Positions 48,686-57,263 of a DNA stretch of 64,000 nt are shown piece after piece. The DNA lies in the NCBI RefSeq assembly GCF_039939195.1, contig NZ_JBDUUH010000001.1, forward strand, positions 806,001 to 870,000, given 5' to 3'. The notes under the pieces were generated by a model. That model worked only from the letters and a program-made list of their open reading frames with translations, did not search any database and was not told the DNA's origin. Both the position numbers and the translations under genes were made by a program. Source of the DNA: Foliimonas ilicis. GTDB lineage: Bacteria; Pseudomonadota; Alphaproteobacteria; Rhizobiales; Rhizobiaceae. How positions within the stretch are numbered: the first letter of the stretch is position 1; each line of letters opens with the position of its first letter.

Positions 48686-49606
48686 ATGAATTTTTCGTCT
48701 TCCCGTGCGTCGCTTGCCTGCATTGGCGCGCTTGCCGGATTACTGGCTGTTCCAATGACGGGCGCCGTCGCGCAGGAAACAACGCCACCCGCCGCGGCCG
48801 CCCCTGCAACTCCGGCTCCTGCCCCGGTTGACCCTAAAGCCGTGATTGCCACCGTCAATGGTCAGGACATCACCGAAGGGGACCTGACACTGGCAGAAGG
48901 CGATCTCGACCAGCAGTTCGCGCGTCTCCCTGCCGAGCAGCGCCGTGCGGCAGCGCTTTCGGCCATCATCGAAATCAAATTGCTTGCTTCTGAAGCCCAG
49001 ACCAAGGGCCTCGACAAGGACGAAGAGTTCCAGAAGCGCATGCAGTTCCTTCAGGATCGCGCGCTGCACAGCGTCGTGGTCGAGAAGGAAGTCGCAGAAA
49101 GCATCACCGATGATGAGATTCGCGCTCGCTACGACACCGAAATCGCAAAAACCCCGGCTCAGAACGAGGTTCACGCCCGTCACATCCTCGTGAAAACGAA
49201 GGAAGAGGCAGACGCGATCATCAAGGATCTGGATGGCGGCGCGAATTTCGAAGAAATCGCCAAGGAAAAGTCAAGCGATCCGGGTTCGGGCGCAAATGGC
49301 GGCGACCTCGGCTATTTCGGCGCGGGCCAGATGGTTCCCGAATTCGAGAAGGCGGCGTTCGCCCTTGAAGTCGGCTCGTATACGAAAGAGCCGGTTCAGA
49401 GCCAGTTCGGCTTCCACATCATCAAGCTGGAAGACAAGCGCCAGCAGCAGCCCCCGGCATTCGATCAGGTCAAGGATCAGTTCCGTTCGCTGGTCCTGCG
49501 CGATAAATATTTCGCATTGGTCAAGTCGTTGCGCGAAGCTTCAAAGGTCGAAATCACCGATCCGGCTTTGAAGCAGGCTGTGGACGCGGTCGACAAGGCC
49601 GAATAG
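48686..49606 (+). CDS. Parvulin-type periplasmic peptidyl-prolyl isomerase
   Basis: A 306-residue secreted isomerase with signal peptide MNFSSSRASLACIGALAGLL ending in AVAQE after a Pro/Ala linker, a SurA-like N-terminal domain, and a rotamase domain with VHARHILVKTKEEAD, GGDLGYFGAGQMVPEFEKAAF and GFHIIKLEDKR. It should aid folding of exported and outer-membrane proteins, fitting its position opposite secA. ATG 48686 is chosen for the signal peptide. Confidence 0.9.
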   Translation: MNFSSSRASLACIGALAGLLAVPMTGAVAQETTPPAAAAPATPAPAPVDPKAVIATVNGQDITEGDLTLAEGDLDQQFARLPAEQRRAAALSAIIEIKLLASEAQTKGLDKDEEFQKRMQFLQDRALHSVVVEKEVAESITDDEIRARYDTEIAKTPAQNEVHARHILVKTKEEADAIIKDLDGGANFEEIAKEKSSDPGSGANGGDLGYFGAGQMVPEFEKAAFALEVGSYTKEPVQSQFGFHIIKLEDKRQQQPPAFDQVKDQFRSLVLRDKYFALVKSLREASKVEITDPALKQAVDAVDKAE

Positions 49607-49635
49607 TCCTGCGCGCTTGCCGCAATAATTTCGAT

Positions 49636-49662
49636 AAAGGGCGCGGTTTTCGCGCCTTTTTT
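49636..49662 (+). terminator. Terminator after the parvulin gene
   Basis: Stem AAAGGGCGCG / CGCGCCTTTT with GTTTT loop, followed by six T residues and more T-rich sequence. Standard Rho-independent terminator. Confidence 0.85.
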
Positions 49663-49773
49663 CTTTTTTCGACGGGGTTGGCTCATTTATTTGTCACGGA
49701 AAACGCCTTGCACGGCGCGTTCTCATCGGGCAAACGGTTATCCTCTTGAGTTGCAATCCGACCGAGGTCCGAC

Positions 49774-51015
49774 ATGTCCGCAACGATTTCACCGCTCGCT
49801 CCAAAGAAATATCCGAAAATGCCCGAAATCGAGGGCGTGCGCATAGCGACGGCGGAAGCAGGCATCAAATACAAGGGCCGGACCGACCTTCTGGCGATGG
49901 TGTTCGATGAAGGCACGACGGTTGCCGGTGTCTTCACCAAGTCGAAATGCCCCTCCGCTCCAGTCGATTTCTGCCGCGATAATCTTACCGGCGGCAAAGC
50001 GCGCATACTGGTTGTGAACTCCGGCAACGCGAACGCCTTTACCGGCAAGCGCGGACGCGAAACCACGAAGATCACCGGCGAGGCTGCTGCAAAAGCTGTC
50101 GGCTCGACTTCCGGCGAAGTCTATCTCGCATCGACCGGTGTTATCGGCGAGCCGCTGGACGCCAGCCGCTTCAGCCATCTGCTGGCCGGTCTGGTCAAGG
50201 ACGGCAAGGCCAATCAATGGACCGAGGCCGCCAAGGCCATCATGACGACGGATACCTATCCGAAAGTCGCGACCGCGACCGTGAAGCTCGGCGACACCGA
50301 CGTTACCATCAATGGCATCGCCAAGGGTGCAGGCATGATCGCGCCGGATATGGCGACCATGCTTTCCTTCGTCGCGACCGATGCGCCGATTTCTGCGCAG
50401 GCCTTGCAGGACATGCTGTCCAAGGGCGTTGGAAAAACCTTTAATGCCGTCACCGTCGATAGCGATACGTCGACCAGCGACACGCTCATGCTGTTTGCCA
50501 CGGGTGCTGCCGCAAAGCGCGGTGCACCGACGATTTCGGATGCTGGCGATGCGCGGCTTGCCGCTTTCCGCCGGGCGCTGAACAAAATCCTCAAAAACCT
50601 CGCTCTGCAGGTCGTTCGCGATGGCGAAGGCGCGCGCAAGCAGGTGGAAGTGACCGTTACCGGCGCAAAATCCGCACGTTCGGCCAAGCGCATCGCGCTT
50701 TCCATTGCCAATTCACCGCTCGTCAAAACGGCCGTTGCGGGCGAAGACGCCAATTGGGGCCGCGTCGTCATGGCGGTGGGCAAATCCGGCGAACCGGCAG
50801 ACCGCGACCTTCTCTCGATCTGGTTCGGCGACAACCGGCTGGCTCATGAAGGCGAGCGCGACACGGCCTATTCGGAGGAAAAGACCTCCGCCTATATGAA
50901 GCGCGATGAAATCACGATCCGCGCCGATATCGGCATTGGCCGCGGAAAAGCGACGGTCTGGACGTGTGATTTGACCAAGGAATATGTCGCGATCAACGGC
51001 GATTACAGGAGCTGA
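49774..51015 (+). CDS. argJ: Bifunctional ornithine acetyltransferase/N-acetylglutamate synthase
   Basis: ArgJ recycles acetyl groups in arginine synthesis. The 413-residue precursor self-cleaves before the Thr nucleophile in GAGMIAPDMATMLSFVATDA (about residue 190), giving alpha and beta chains. VNSGNANAFTGKRG in the N-terminal half and TNSPLVKTA-like SIANSPLVKTAVAGEDANWG near the end are typical. Length is standard. It is followed by a GNAT gene after two bases. Confidence 0.95.
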   Translation: MSATISPLAPKKYPKMPEIEGVRIATAEAGIKYKGRTDLLAMVFDEGTTVAGVFTKSKCPSAPVDFCRDNLTGGKARILVVNSGNANAFTGKRGRETTKITGEAAAKAVGSTSGEVYLASTGVIGEPLDASRFSHLLAGLVKDGKANQWTEAAKAIMTTDTYPKVATATVKLGDTDVTINGIAKGAGMIAPDMATMLSFVATDAPISAQALQDMLSKGVGKTFNAVTVDSDTSTSDTLMLFATGAAAKRGAPTISDAGDARLAAFRRALNKILKNLALQVVRDGEGARKQVEVTVTGAKSARSAKRIALSIANSPLVKTAVAGEDANWGRVVMAVGKSGEPADRDLLSIWFGDNRLAHEGERDTAYSEEKTSAYMKRDEITIRADIGIGRGKATVWTCDLTKEYVAINGDYRS

Positions 51016-51017
51016 CC

Positions 51018-51773
51018 GTGGCCGGTCTGGCAGATGTCCGCCGTTATGAGGCTGCAAGCTTCCGCGCCTGGCCTGCGGCTGCCGTGCATTATGACGGTAC
51101 ATGGGTCGTGCGGCTGACTGCCGGACACCCGGCAAAACGGCTGAATTCCGTCAATCCGCTCGATCCCGGCGATGTCGGCAATCTGCGCGAGCGTATTGCG
51201 CGCGCTGCCCGCCGCTTCGACGCCTATGGCCGCGCGTTGACCTTCCGCATGTCGCCGCTGGCGGGCAAGGAATTGTCCGACTATCTCGACGGCGAGGGTT
51301 GGGACCGGCTTTCGGATTCGCTCGTTCTTGGCCTGCCCATCGAAAATTCGACGGTTGCCGATGCAATCGACCGGATTCCGCTGAAGGATATGAGCCGCTT
51401 CGTCAGTGCGGCGATGAAAGTTCAGGGGTTCGATCATTCGCTGCGTGCGGGCTTGTCGGAAGTCATCGACGCGATCGAGCCAGAGGCAGGCCTGTTTGCG
51501 CTGGAGCGCGATCATGAGGTGCTGACCACGGCGATCTGCGTTCACGACGGCAATCTTGCGGGCCTTTTTGAACTGGCGACCGATCCGGCCGTTCGCGGTC
51601 AGGGCCACGCGAAAGGCCTTATCCGCTCGGCCCTGAAATGGGCCAAGGCGCGCGGCGCGAAAGAAGCGTGGCTTCAGGTTGAGGCCGACAATGAGCGCGC
51701 GATCGGGCTCTATAAGGCGATGGGTTTTTCCGAACTCTATCGCTACCATTATCGTCGTCCGCCCGCTGCCTGA
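51018..51773 (+). CDS. GNAT-family N-acetyltransferase
   Basis: A 251-residue protein with a C-terminal GNAT domain: LFELATDPAVRGQGHAKGLI (motif A) and LQVEADNERAIGLYKAMGF (motif B). The N-terminal half FRAWPAAAVHYDGTWVVRLT is conserved in an alphaproteobacterial subgroup. Starts at GTG 51018 with AGGAG in the argJ end region, so it is coupled to argJ; it abuts mutT without spacer. Substrate unknown; a link with arginine synthesis is only positional. Confidence 0.82.
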   Translation: MAGLADVRRYEAASFRAWPAAAVHYDGTWVVRLTAGHPAKRLNSVNPLDPGDVGNLRERIARAARRFDAYGRALTFRMSPLAGKELSDYLDGEGWDRLSDSLVLGLPIENSTVADAIDRIPLKDMSRFVSAAMKVQGFDHSLRAGLSEVIDAIEPEAGLFALERDHEVLTTAICVHDGNLAGLFELATDPAVRGQGHAKGLIRSALKWAKARGAKEAWLQVEADNERAIGLYKAMGFSELYRYHYRRPPAA

Positions 51774-52202
51774 ATGGACATGTCCGACATGGAAACGACG
51801 CCGAAAAAGCTCCTGATGGTTGCCGCCTGCGCGCTGGTCGATGCGGATGGGCGCGTGCTGCTCGCACAGCGCCCGGAAGGCAAGCAGCTAGCAGGATTGT
51901 GGGAATTTCCCGGCGGCAAGATGGAGCCGGGCGAAACACCGGAAGAGACGGTCGTTCGCGAATTGCACGAGGAACTCGGCATCGAGACCAAGATCGCCTG
52001 CCTCGCGCCGCTGACCTTCGCCAGCCATTCCTACGAGAATTTCCATCTGTTCATGCCACTCTTCGTCTGCCGCCGCTTTTGGGGAACGCCGGAGCCGAAG
52101 GAAGGTCAGGTCCTGAAATGGGTCCGGCCGCTTCAGATGCGCGATTATCCGATGCCCGCCGCCGACGAGCCGCTGATTCCGTTTTTGATAGATCTGCTGT
52201 AG
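51774..52202 (+). CDS. mutT: Nudix hydrolase, MutT (8-oxo-dGTP diphosphatase)
   Basis: A 142-residue Nudix enzyme that should clear 8-oxo-dGTP. The complete Nudix box is GGKMEPGETPEETVVRELHE followed by ELGIE. Start at ATG 51774, directly after the preceding stop; internal ATGs at 51780 and 51789 are possible starts. Length matches MutT (129-142). Probably cotranscribed with argJ and the GNAT gene. Confidence 0.92.
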   Translation: MDMSDMETTPKKLLMVAACALVDADGRVLLAQRPEGKQLAGLWEFPGGKMEPGETPEETVVRELHEELGIETKIACLAPLTFASHSYENFHLFMPLFVCRRFWGTPEPKEGQVLKWVRPLQMRDYPMPAADEPLIPFLIDLL

Positions 52203-52296
52203 CCTCTGAATCGGACCGGTTAAGAGAAAAATTAATCAAAACTTTATCCGAACGTGAAAACTTGATCGAACGTCGGTCAGGGGACGCGGAGCGGAT

Positions 52297-52623
52297 ATGG
52301 GGCGTATGAACAGCGAGCAGGAGTGGGAAACCATTCGTGGAGACCGTGGCCTGCGCCTCGGCAATGCGGGCATCGGCATGCTGCGCATCACGCTTTTGTT
52401 CGGCTCAATCGCTGTAGCGCTCAGCCTCATGGTCGCTTCCATGGCTGACAACAGGCTACATTCGCAGGTCGCGCGCGGCTATGACATGCGCAATATCGAT
52501 ATGACCACGACGGGCTCTATCAGTTCGACGGAGAGATACACAATTCGCCGCAGCGTGCTGCAAAACTCGCCGAAATCGGTCTGCATCATTCGCGAAAACG
52601 GTTCGAAAAGCGGCGATTGCTGA
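52297..52623 (+). CDS. Small single-pass membrane protein, unknown function
   Basis: A 108-residue protein with one membrane segment near residues 28-46 (IGMLRITLLFGSIAVALSLM), a short cytoplasmic start and an extracytoplasmic tail with Cys residues near the end (VCIIRENGSKSGDC). I do not recognise the family. ATG 52297 is preceded by an AT-rich leader. It lies between mutT and the Flp pilin gene on the same strand. Confidence 0.6.
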   Translation: MGRMNSEQEWETIRGDRGLRLGNAGIGMLRITLLFGSIAVALSLMVASMADNRLHSQVARGYDMRNIDMTTTGSISSTERYTIRRSVLQNSPKSVCIIRENGSKSGDC

Positions 52624-52728
52624 GAATTTTCAGCCGAAAACAGGCTGTTTGCGCTTTGTTAAGCGTACGAAATTAACAAAACTTAACGCCTCCGTGTCAG
52701 AAAAGCCTTCCAAGGGGGCCGGTTGACC

Positions 52729-52908
52729 ATGCTGACAATGCGCAAATTCCTGAACGACCGGAACGGCGCGACGGCGATCGAATACGGCCTGATTGCTTCT
52801 CTTATTTCCTTGGCCATCATTGGCGGCGTGACGCTTACCGGCACAAGCCTTCAGGATTTGTGGGACGGCAACAGCGGCAAGATCGTAGAAGGCCTGAACA
52901 GGAATTAA
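52729..52908 (+). CDS. Flp-family type IVb pilin
   Basis: A 59-residue prepilin with a short basic leader MLTMRKFLNDRNG, the processing and helix motif ATAIEYGLIASLISLAIIG with Glu-5 and Tyr-6 after the predicted cleavage site, and a short charged tail. Flp pili serve tight adherence. ATG 52729 is taken; TTG 52723 would add two residues. No tad assembly genes or prepilin peptidase are in the window, so it is an orphan here. Confidence 0.85.
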   Translation: MLTMRKFLNDRNGATAIEYGLIASLISLAIIGGVTLTGTSLQDLWDGNSGKIVEGLNRN

Positions 52909-53771
52909 TCCTCCCCGAGGATTTTAGTCAGAGAAACCTGCGCCGAGCCGGGTTTCAGCGGTTTCTGCTGCGAAGCATGCGGCGTCCATCCCGACATCCA
53001 GACGAATGAGAACGTCGCGCGAATGCGCCCGTCCGGGTCTGAAAAGCGCTCCGCGTATATTTCCGCGGCGCGGCGAAAGAATTCGCGGCTGGCGGGACGT
53101 CGTGAACGGCCAAGCAGAGCGTTGGTGACGCCCATGGCGCGCAAGTCGACGATCAGATTGAATAAATTATCGTAGCGGACGGTTACGGCATCCACGTCCG
53201 CCACCGGCAAGGCGAAGCCTGCACGCTGGAGCAAAGCGCCTGCATCGCGAACGTCCGTAAAAGGAAATACGCGCGGGCTGGCGCCGCCATAAATCTCGGT
53301 TTCCGCCGCAAGCAGGCTTTCGCGCAACTCGCTCAACGTGTCGCTGCCCGTCATTGCGCCTAGAAACAACCCATCGGGGCGAAGCGCGCGCCTGATCTGG
53401 ATCAGCATTCCCGGAATATCGTCGTTTTCCTGAAGCGCCAGAAGCGAAACTGCGAGGTCGATGCTGTCCGGCTCCAGCGGCACAGTTCCAGGTTTGCTGA
53501 CGAGGCCGGGTGCGCCGCGCAGGAAGCTTTCGTCAGCCTCGATTCGTATGACCTCCGCAGCCTTGCCGGTCGAGGCAATTGCAGTTGCCGCGTCGCCGGT
53601 AATATTGAAAAGTGCCGCTGCTTTTTCGAATTTGCGTTCGACGGCACCGAGCCGGTCTGCGAGTTCTTCCGACACGCGAGCCATGAGGAAATCCGCGCCG
53701 GGCACGGCGCGTTTCAGAGCGCGTCTTTTGCGCTCCAGGAGCAATTCCGTATCGAACAGCGGTTCAACCAT
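52905..53771 (-). CDS. SAM-dependent methyltransferase (BioC/NDUFAF5-like)
   Basis: A 288-residue class I methyltransferase. The SAM motif region reads IRIEADESFLRGAPG, followed by LAVSLLALQENDDIPGMLIQIRRALRPDGLFLGAMTG, typical of BioC-like and NDUFAF5-like methyltransferases. In mitochondria NDUFAF5 hydroxylates or methylates complex I. It is divergent from the ComF gene and its last 4 bases overlap the pilin gene's end. Exact substrate not resolved. Confidence 0.78.
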   Translation of the reverse strand: MVEPLFDTELLLERKRRALKRAVPGADFLMARVSEELADRLGAVERKFEKAAALFNITGDAATAIASTGKAAEVIRIEADESFLRGAPGLVSKPGTVPLEPDSIDLAVSLLALQENDDIPGMLIQIRRALRPDGLFLGAMTGSDTLSELRESLLAAETEIYGGASPRVFPFTDVRDAGALLQRAGFALPVADVDAVTVRYDNLFNLIVDLRAMGVTNALLGRSRRPASREFFRRAAEIYAERFSDPDGRIRATFSFVWMSGWTPHASQQKPLKPGSAQVSLTKILGED

Positions 53772-53828
53772 GGTCTTTTTCTCTGTTTGTGCTGGCTGCG
53801 AGATCGGTCTTGGCTATAGTCGTTTCAA

Positions 53829-54626
53829 GTGCAACGAGCGATGGCCCAAAGCGTGATCGAGAACAAGAGCCTTGCCAGAGCCATGATCGAATGGCCAGCC
53901 CGGTTTCTGTTTCCAGCTGTCTGTGCCGGTTGCAAAAGGCTGGTTTCACAGCCCGGTGCACTTTGCCCGCAATGCTGGGGAAGATTGCGATTTCTCGAAA
54001 AGCCGTGGTGCGAAGTCATGGGAACGCCGTTTCGTCACGACATGGGCGAGGGCATATTATCTGCCGATGCAATCGCCAATCCGCCGCCCTTTGCGCGGGC
54101 GCGAGCCGCGGTTTCCTATACTGGTGTCGCAAGGCGCATGGTTCAGGGCCTGAAATACAACGACAAGACCGATCTTGCGCCATGGATGGCGCGCTGGATG
54201 CTGCGCGCTGGCGGTGAATTGCTGGACGATGCGGACATGATCGTTCCGGTGCCGCTTCACTGGCGACGATTTCTGCAAAGGCGGTTCAACCAGTCTGCAG
54301 AACTCGCAAGAGCCGTCAGCAAATTATCCGGCAAACCGTTCATGCCGGGACTCGTGACGCGAACCAAGGTGACGCGCCAGCAGGTCGGGCTTGGCATACG
54401 CGAACGCGAAGACAATGTGCGCAGCGCCTTCAAGGTGAAGGAAAAAATGATCGAAAATATTGCCGGAAGGCGTGTTCTGATCATTGATGATGTTTACACG
54501 ACGGGTGCGACCGTTTCTGCCGTGGCGCGTACCTTGATGAAAAAAGGTGCCGGTGCCGTGGATGTGCTGACCTTCGCTCGCGTGCTGCCTGGGGACTTTC
54601 AGCCCGACGATGCAGAGACTATATAG
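53829..54626 (+). CDS. ComF-family phosphoribosyltransferase-like protein
   Basis: A 265-residue protein with an N-terminal zinc-ribbon-like region (CAGCKR, CPQCWG) and a C-terminal phosphoribosyltransferase fold with VLIIDDVYTTGATVSAVART. This is the ComF pattern, linked to DNA uptake in competent bacteria but widespread elsewhere. The reaction is unknown. ATG 53829 is the start of the frame; later starts are possible. Divergent from the methyltransferase gene. Confidence 0.87.
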   Translation: MQRAMAQSVIENKSLARAMIEWPARFLFPAVCAGCKRLVSQPGALCPQCWGRLRFLEKPWCEVMGTPFRHDMGEGILSADAIANPPPFARARAAVSYTGVARRMVQGLKYNDKTDLAPWMARWMLRAGGELLDDADMIVPVPLHWRRFLQRRFNQSAELARAVSKLSGKPFMPGLVTRTKVTRQQVGLGIREREDNVRSAFKVKEKMIENIAGRRVLIIDDVYTTGATVSAVARTLMKKGAGAVDVLTFARVLPGDFQPDDAETI

Positions 54627-54652
54627 GTCAATGAGATTGTCGGAATTTTATC

Positions 54653-54919
54653 ATGGTTGATGTCACGATTTACACGCGAACGATGTGCGGCTTCTGCTCC
54701 GCAGCCAAGCGGCTGCTCGATAGCAAGGGCGTCGCCTACACCGAGCATGATGCGAGTTTTTCGCCGGAATTGCGGCAGGAAATGATCCAGCGCGCCAATG
54801 GCCGCGCGACTTTCCCGCAAATCTTCATCGGCGATGTTCATGTCGGCGGCTGCGACGATCTGCATGCGCTGGAAGATTCCGGGCGTCTCGACGGTATGCT
54901 TGCCGGCAATCAGGCCTGA
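54653..54919 (+). CDS. grxC: Glutaredoxin 3
   Basis: An 88-residue glutaredoxin with active site CGFC after VDVTIYTRTM, cis-Pro region RATFPQIFIGDVHVGGCDDL and glutathione-binding loop. It reduces disulfides and glutathionylated proteins using glutathione. It precedes the amidase gene by ten bases and follows comF by 26, so likely cotranscribed. Confidence 0.92.
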   Translation: MVDVTIYTRTMCGFCSAAKRLLDSKGVAYTEHDASFSPELRQEMIQRANGRATFPQIFIGDVHVGGCDDLHALEDSGRLDGMLAGNQA

Positions 54920-54929
54920 GGACAAAGCT

Positions 54930-55781
54930 ATGGGCGTTTTCAAAGCAGCGGCCATCCAGATGCGCTCCGGTACAAGCGTCGAGCGCAATGTAGAGACGTT
55001 TGAGAAAATGGTGCGCGAAGCGGCGGCGCTTGGTGCAACCTATGTGCAAAGCCCGGAAATGACCGGGGCGCTGATGCGTGACAAGCAGGCGCTTCTGGCG
55101 TCGCTGAAGCCGGACGATTCGGACCTCGTCGCGCTTGCCGCAAAGCGTCTTGCCAGCGAGCTTGGCATCTATGTTCATGTTGGCTCGACGGCCATCGCGC
55201 TGCCGGACGGCAAGGTCGCCAACCGCGCGTTTCTTTATGCGCCATCGGGGGCGCTGCTTGCCAGCTACGACAAAATCCACATGTTCGACGTCGATCTCGA
55301 CAATGGCGAAAGCTGGCGCGAATCCGCGACCTATCAGCCCGGAAACCGCGCGCAGACCGCCGATCTGCTGGGCGCGAAGTTCGGTTTTGCCGTCTGCTAC
55401 GATCTTCGTTTCCCGCAATTGTTCAGGGCTGAAGCATTGGCCGGTGCCAATGTGCTGACCGTACCGGCAGCCTTCACGCGCCAGACCGGCGAGGCGCATT
55501 GGCATGTGCTTTTGCGCGCCCGCGCCATTGAAAACGGGGCGTTCGTTATTGCAGCCGCGCAGGGCGGCGTTCATGAGGATGGACGCGAAACCTATGGTCA
55601 TTCCCTGATCATCGACCCGTGGGGCAAGATCATTGCGGAAGCGGACAATGCCGAGCCGGGTGTGATCGTGGCCGAAATCGACACCGACCTTTCCGCGCAG
55701 GCGCGCCAGAAAATTCCCAATCTGAAGAATGCCCGCGATTTCACGGTTCAGGCTGCTGAAGCCGAGAAGGTGGCGTCATGA
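54930..55781 (+). CDS. Carbon-nitrogen hydrolase (Nit-like amidase)
   Basis: A 283-residue nitrilase-superfamily hydrolase with the Glu-Lys-Cys triad in QSPEMTGAL, YDKIHMFDVD and VCYDLRFPQLF. It resembles deaminated glutathione amidase (Nit1/YbeM). The glutaredoxin neighbour supports a glutathione-related role. ATG 54930 (MGVFKAAAIQM) opens the family N-terminus. Its stop overlaps the DUF1178 start (ATGA). Confidence 0.87.
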   Translation: MGVFKAAAIQMRSGTSVERNVETFEKMVREAAALGATYVQSPEMTGALMRDKQALLASLKPDDSDLVALAAKRLASELGIYVHVGSTAIALPDGKVANRAFLYAPSGALLASYDKIHMFDVDLDNGESWRESATYQPGNRAQTADLLGAKFGFAVCYDLRFPQLFRAEALAGANVLTVPAAFTRQTGEAHWHVLLRARAIENGAFVIAAAQGGVHEDGRETYGHSLIIDPWGKIIAEADNAEPGVIVAEIDTDLSAQARQKIPNLKNARDFTVQAAEAEKVAS

Positions 55782-56203
55782 TCAGCTTTTCCCTGATCTG
55801 CGAGCAATCCCACGAATTCGAGGGCTGGTTTCGCAGCGGTGACGATTTCGATAAGCAGCAGAAGCGCGGTCTGGTCGATTGCCCACATTGCGGCTCGCAT
55901 AAGGTAGAAAAGGCGCTGATGGCACCTTCCGTCTCGACTGGTCGCAAACAGGAAAAGATCGCGCTCGCAATGGGCGAAGAGCAGCGCAAAATCGTGGAGC
56001 AGTTTAAAGAACTGGCCAAGAAAGTTCGCGAAAATGCCGATTATGTCGGCGACAAATTCGCGGACGAAGCGCGCAAAATCCATTTTGGCGAGTCTGAAGC
56101 GCGCGGTATTTACGGCGAAGCGACTTCCGAAGAAGTTCGCGACCTGGCCGAAGATGGCGTCGGCTTCATGCCGCTTCCCGTATTTCCAGAAGATCGAAAC
56201 TGA
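55778..56203 (+). CDS. DUF1178 family protein
   Basis: A 141-residue protein beginning MISFSLICEQSHEFEGWFRS with a Zn-ribbon-like VDCPHCGSHKVEKALMAPSV, the DUF1178 layout. The remaining half is helical and charged. Function unknown; in alphaproteobacteria it is regularly beside a Nit-like amidase and glutaredoxin. It overlaps the amidase gene by four bases. Confidence 0.85.
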   Translation: MISFSLICEQSHEFEGWFRSGDDFDKQQKRGLVDCPHCGSHKVEKALMAPSVSTGRKQEKIALAMGEEQRKIVEQFKELAKKVRENADYVGDKFADEARKIHFGESEARGIYGEATSEEVRDLAEDGVGFMPLPVFPEDRN

Positions 56204-56205
56204 TC

Positions 56206-57099
56206 TTGCATTCATTGTGGAATTCCGCGGCCGGGTTGCTGGTCATCACCGGTGCGCTGCTTGGGTTGACGCTGCCATTCGGCAAGCTGGCGACTGCGGC
56301 AGGCGTTGGCCCGATACTCTGGGCGTTCATCATCTCGTTCGGCGCTGGCGGGATTTTGCTGATCGCGCTTCTCGCGAAAGGCGAGCGAATTCGTCTCAAC
56401 GCTGCGAAAATGCGCTATTTCGTGATTGCGGCAGCGATTTCCTACGCCATTCCCAATCTGCTTATTCTGTCCGCCATACCGCATCTGGGTGCCGGATTTA
56501 CGGGGCTGATGTTCACGCTTTCGCCGGTCATCACGCTGTTCCTGTCGATCCTGCTGCGCCTGAAACGCTCGAACGCGCTTGGCATTGCGGGTATTGCCGT
56601 CGGCTTTATCGGTGCCTTGCTGGTCGCGTGGACGCGCGGCGAGGTCGGGCGTCCGGCCGATCCGTTCTGGATCGGCATGGGGCTGCTTATTCCCGTTAGT
56701 CTGGCGGCTGGAAACATCTACCGCACGATGGATTGGCCAAAGGATGCAGGTCCTATCGAGCTTGCCGTCGGCAGTCATCTGGCGGCGGCAGCACTTCTCA
56801 TCATCGGATCGCTCTTTTTCGGTGGCTTCGATGTGTCGCCGCTGGCCGGCATATCGTGGTTGGTCGTGCTGCAGATGGCGTCAGCAGCGGCGATGTTTGC
56901 CTTTTTCTTCCGGCTGCAGGCAGTTGGCGGCCCGGTCTATCTCAGCCAGATCGGCTATGTCGCAGCCGCTGTCGGACTGATTTCCGGCACGCTGGTTCTC
57001 GGCGAAAGCTATGGCCCGCTGACATGGCTTGGCGCGGCGATTATCTCCATCGGCGTTTTCATGACGACGAAGGCACAGACCGCGCAAGCTGCCGCCTAG
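56206..57099 (+). CDS. EamA/DMT-family exporter
   Basis: A 297-residue transporter with ten helices in two EamA repeats, containing YAIPNLLILSAIPHLGAGFTG and GTLVLGESYGPLTWLGAAI. Start taken at TTG 56206, three bases after the DUF1178 stop; no ATG offers a better family N-terminus. Substrate unknown. It is only distantly like the EamA protein at 23974. Confidence 0.82.
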   Translation: MHSLWNSAAGLLVITGALLGLTLPFGKLATAAGVGPILWAFIISFGAGGILLIALLAKGERIRLNAAKMRYFVIAAAISYAIPNLLILSAIPHLGAGFTGLMFTLSPVITLFLSILLRLKRSNALGIAGIAVGFIGALLVAWTRGEVGRPADPFWIGMGLLIPVSLAAGNIYRTMDWPKDAGPIELAVGSHLAAAALLIIGSLFFGGFDVSPLAGISWLVVLQMASAAAMFAFFFRLQAVGGPVYLSQIGYVAAAVGLISGTLVLGESYGPLTWLGAAIISIGVFMTTKAQTAQAAA

Positions 57100-57122
57100 A
57101 GCCTTTCCGGCTCAGTTGGGTC

Positions 57123-57238
57123 GCCCCTCATCCCGCTGCCGCGACCTTCTCCCCGTGCAAAACGGGGAGAAGGAGACTGGCTGCAACGTTGACGCCCCCT
57201 CTCCCCGTTCTTCACGGGGAGAGGGTAGGGTGAGGGGC
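57123..57238. repeat. Compound palindromic intergenic element (RIME/Bru-RS-like)
   Basis: Two perfect 12-base hairpins, CCTTCTCCCCGT/ACGGGGAGAAGG (57145-57173) and CCCTCTCCCCGT/ACGGGGAGAGGG (57197-57225), are enclosed by an outer inverted repeat GCCCCTCA (57123) / TGAGGGGC (57231). The whole can fold into a three-way structure. It recalls the mosaic RIME elements of rhizobia and Bru-RS repeats of Brucella. It lies between convergent EamA and ubiG genes. Copy number not checked. Confidence 0.7.
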
Positions 57239-57263
57239 TCTTTCTATCAAAATCTTAAATGAT

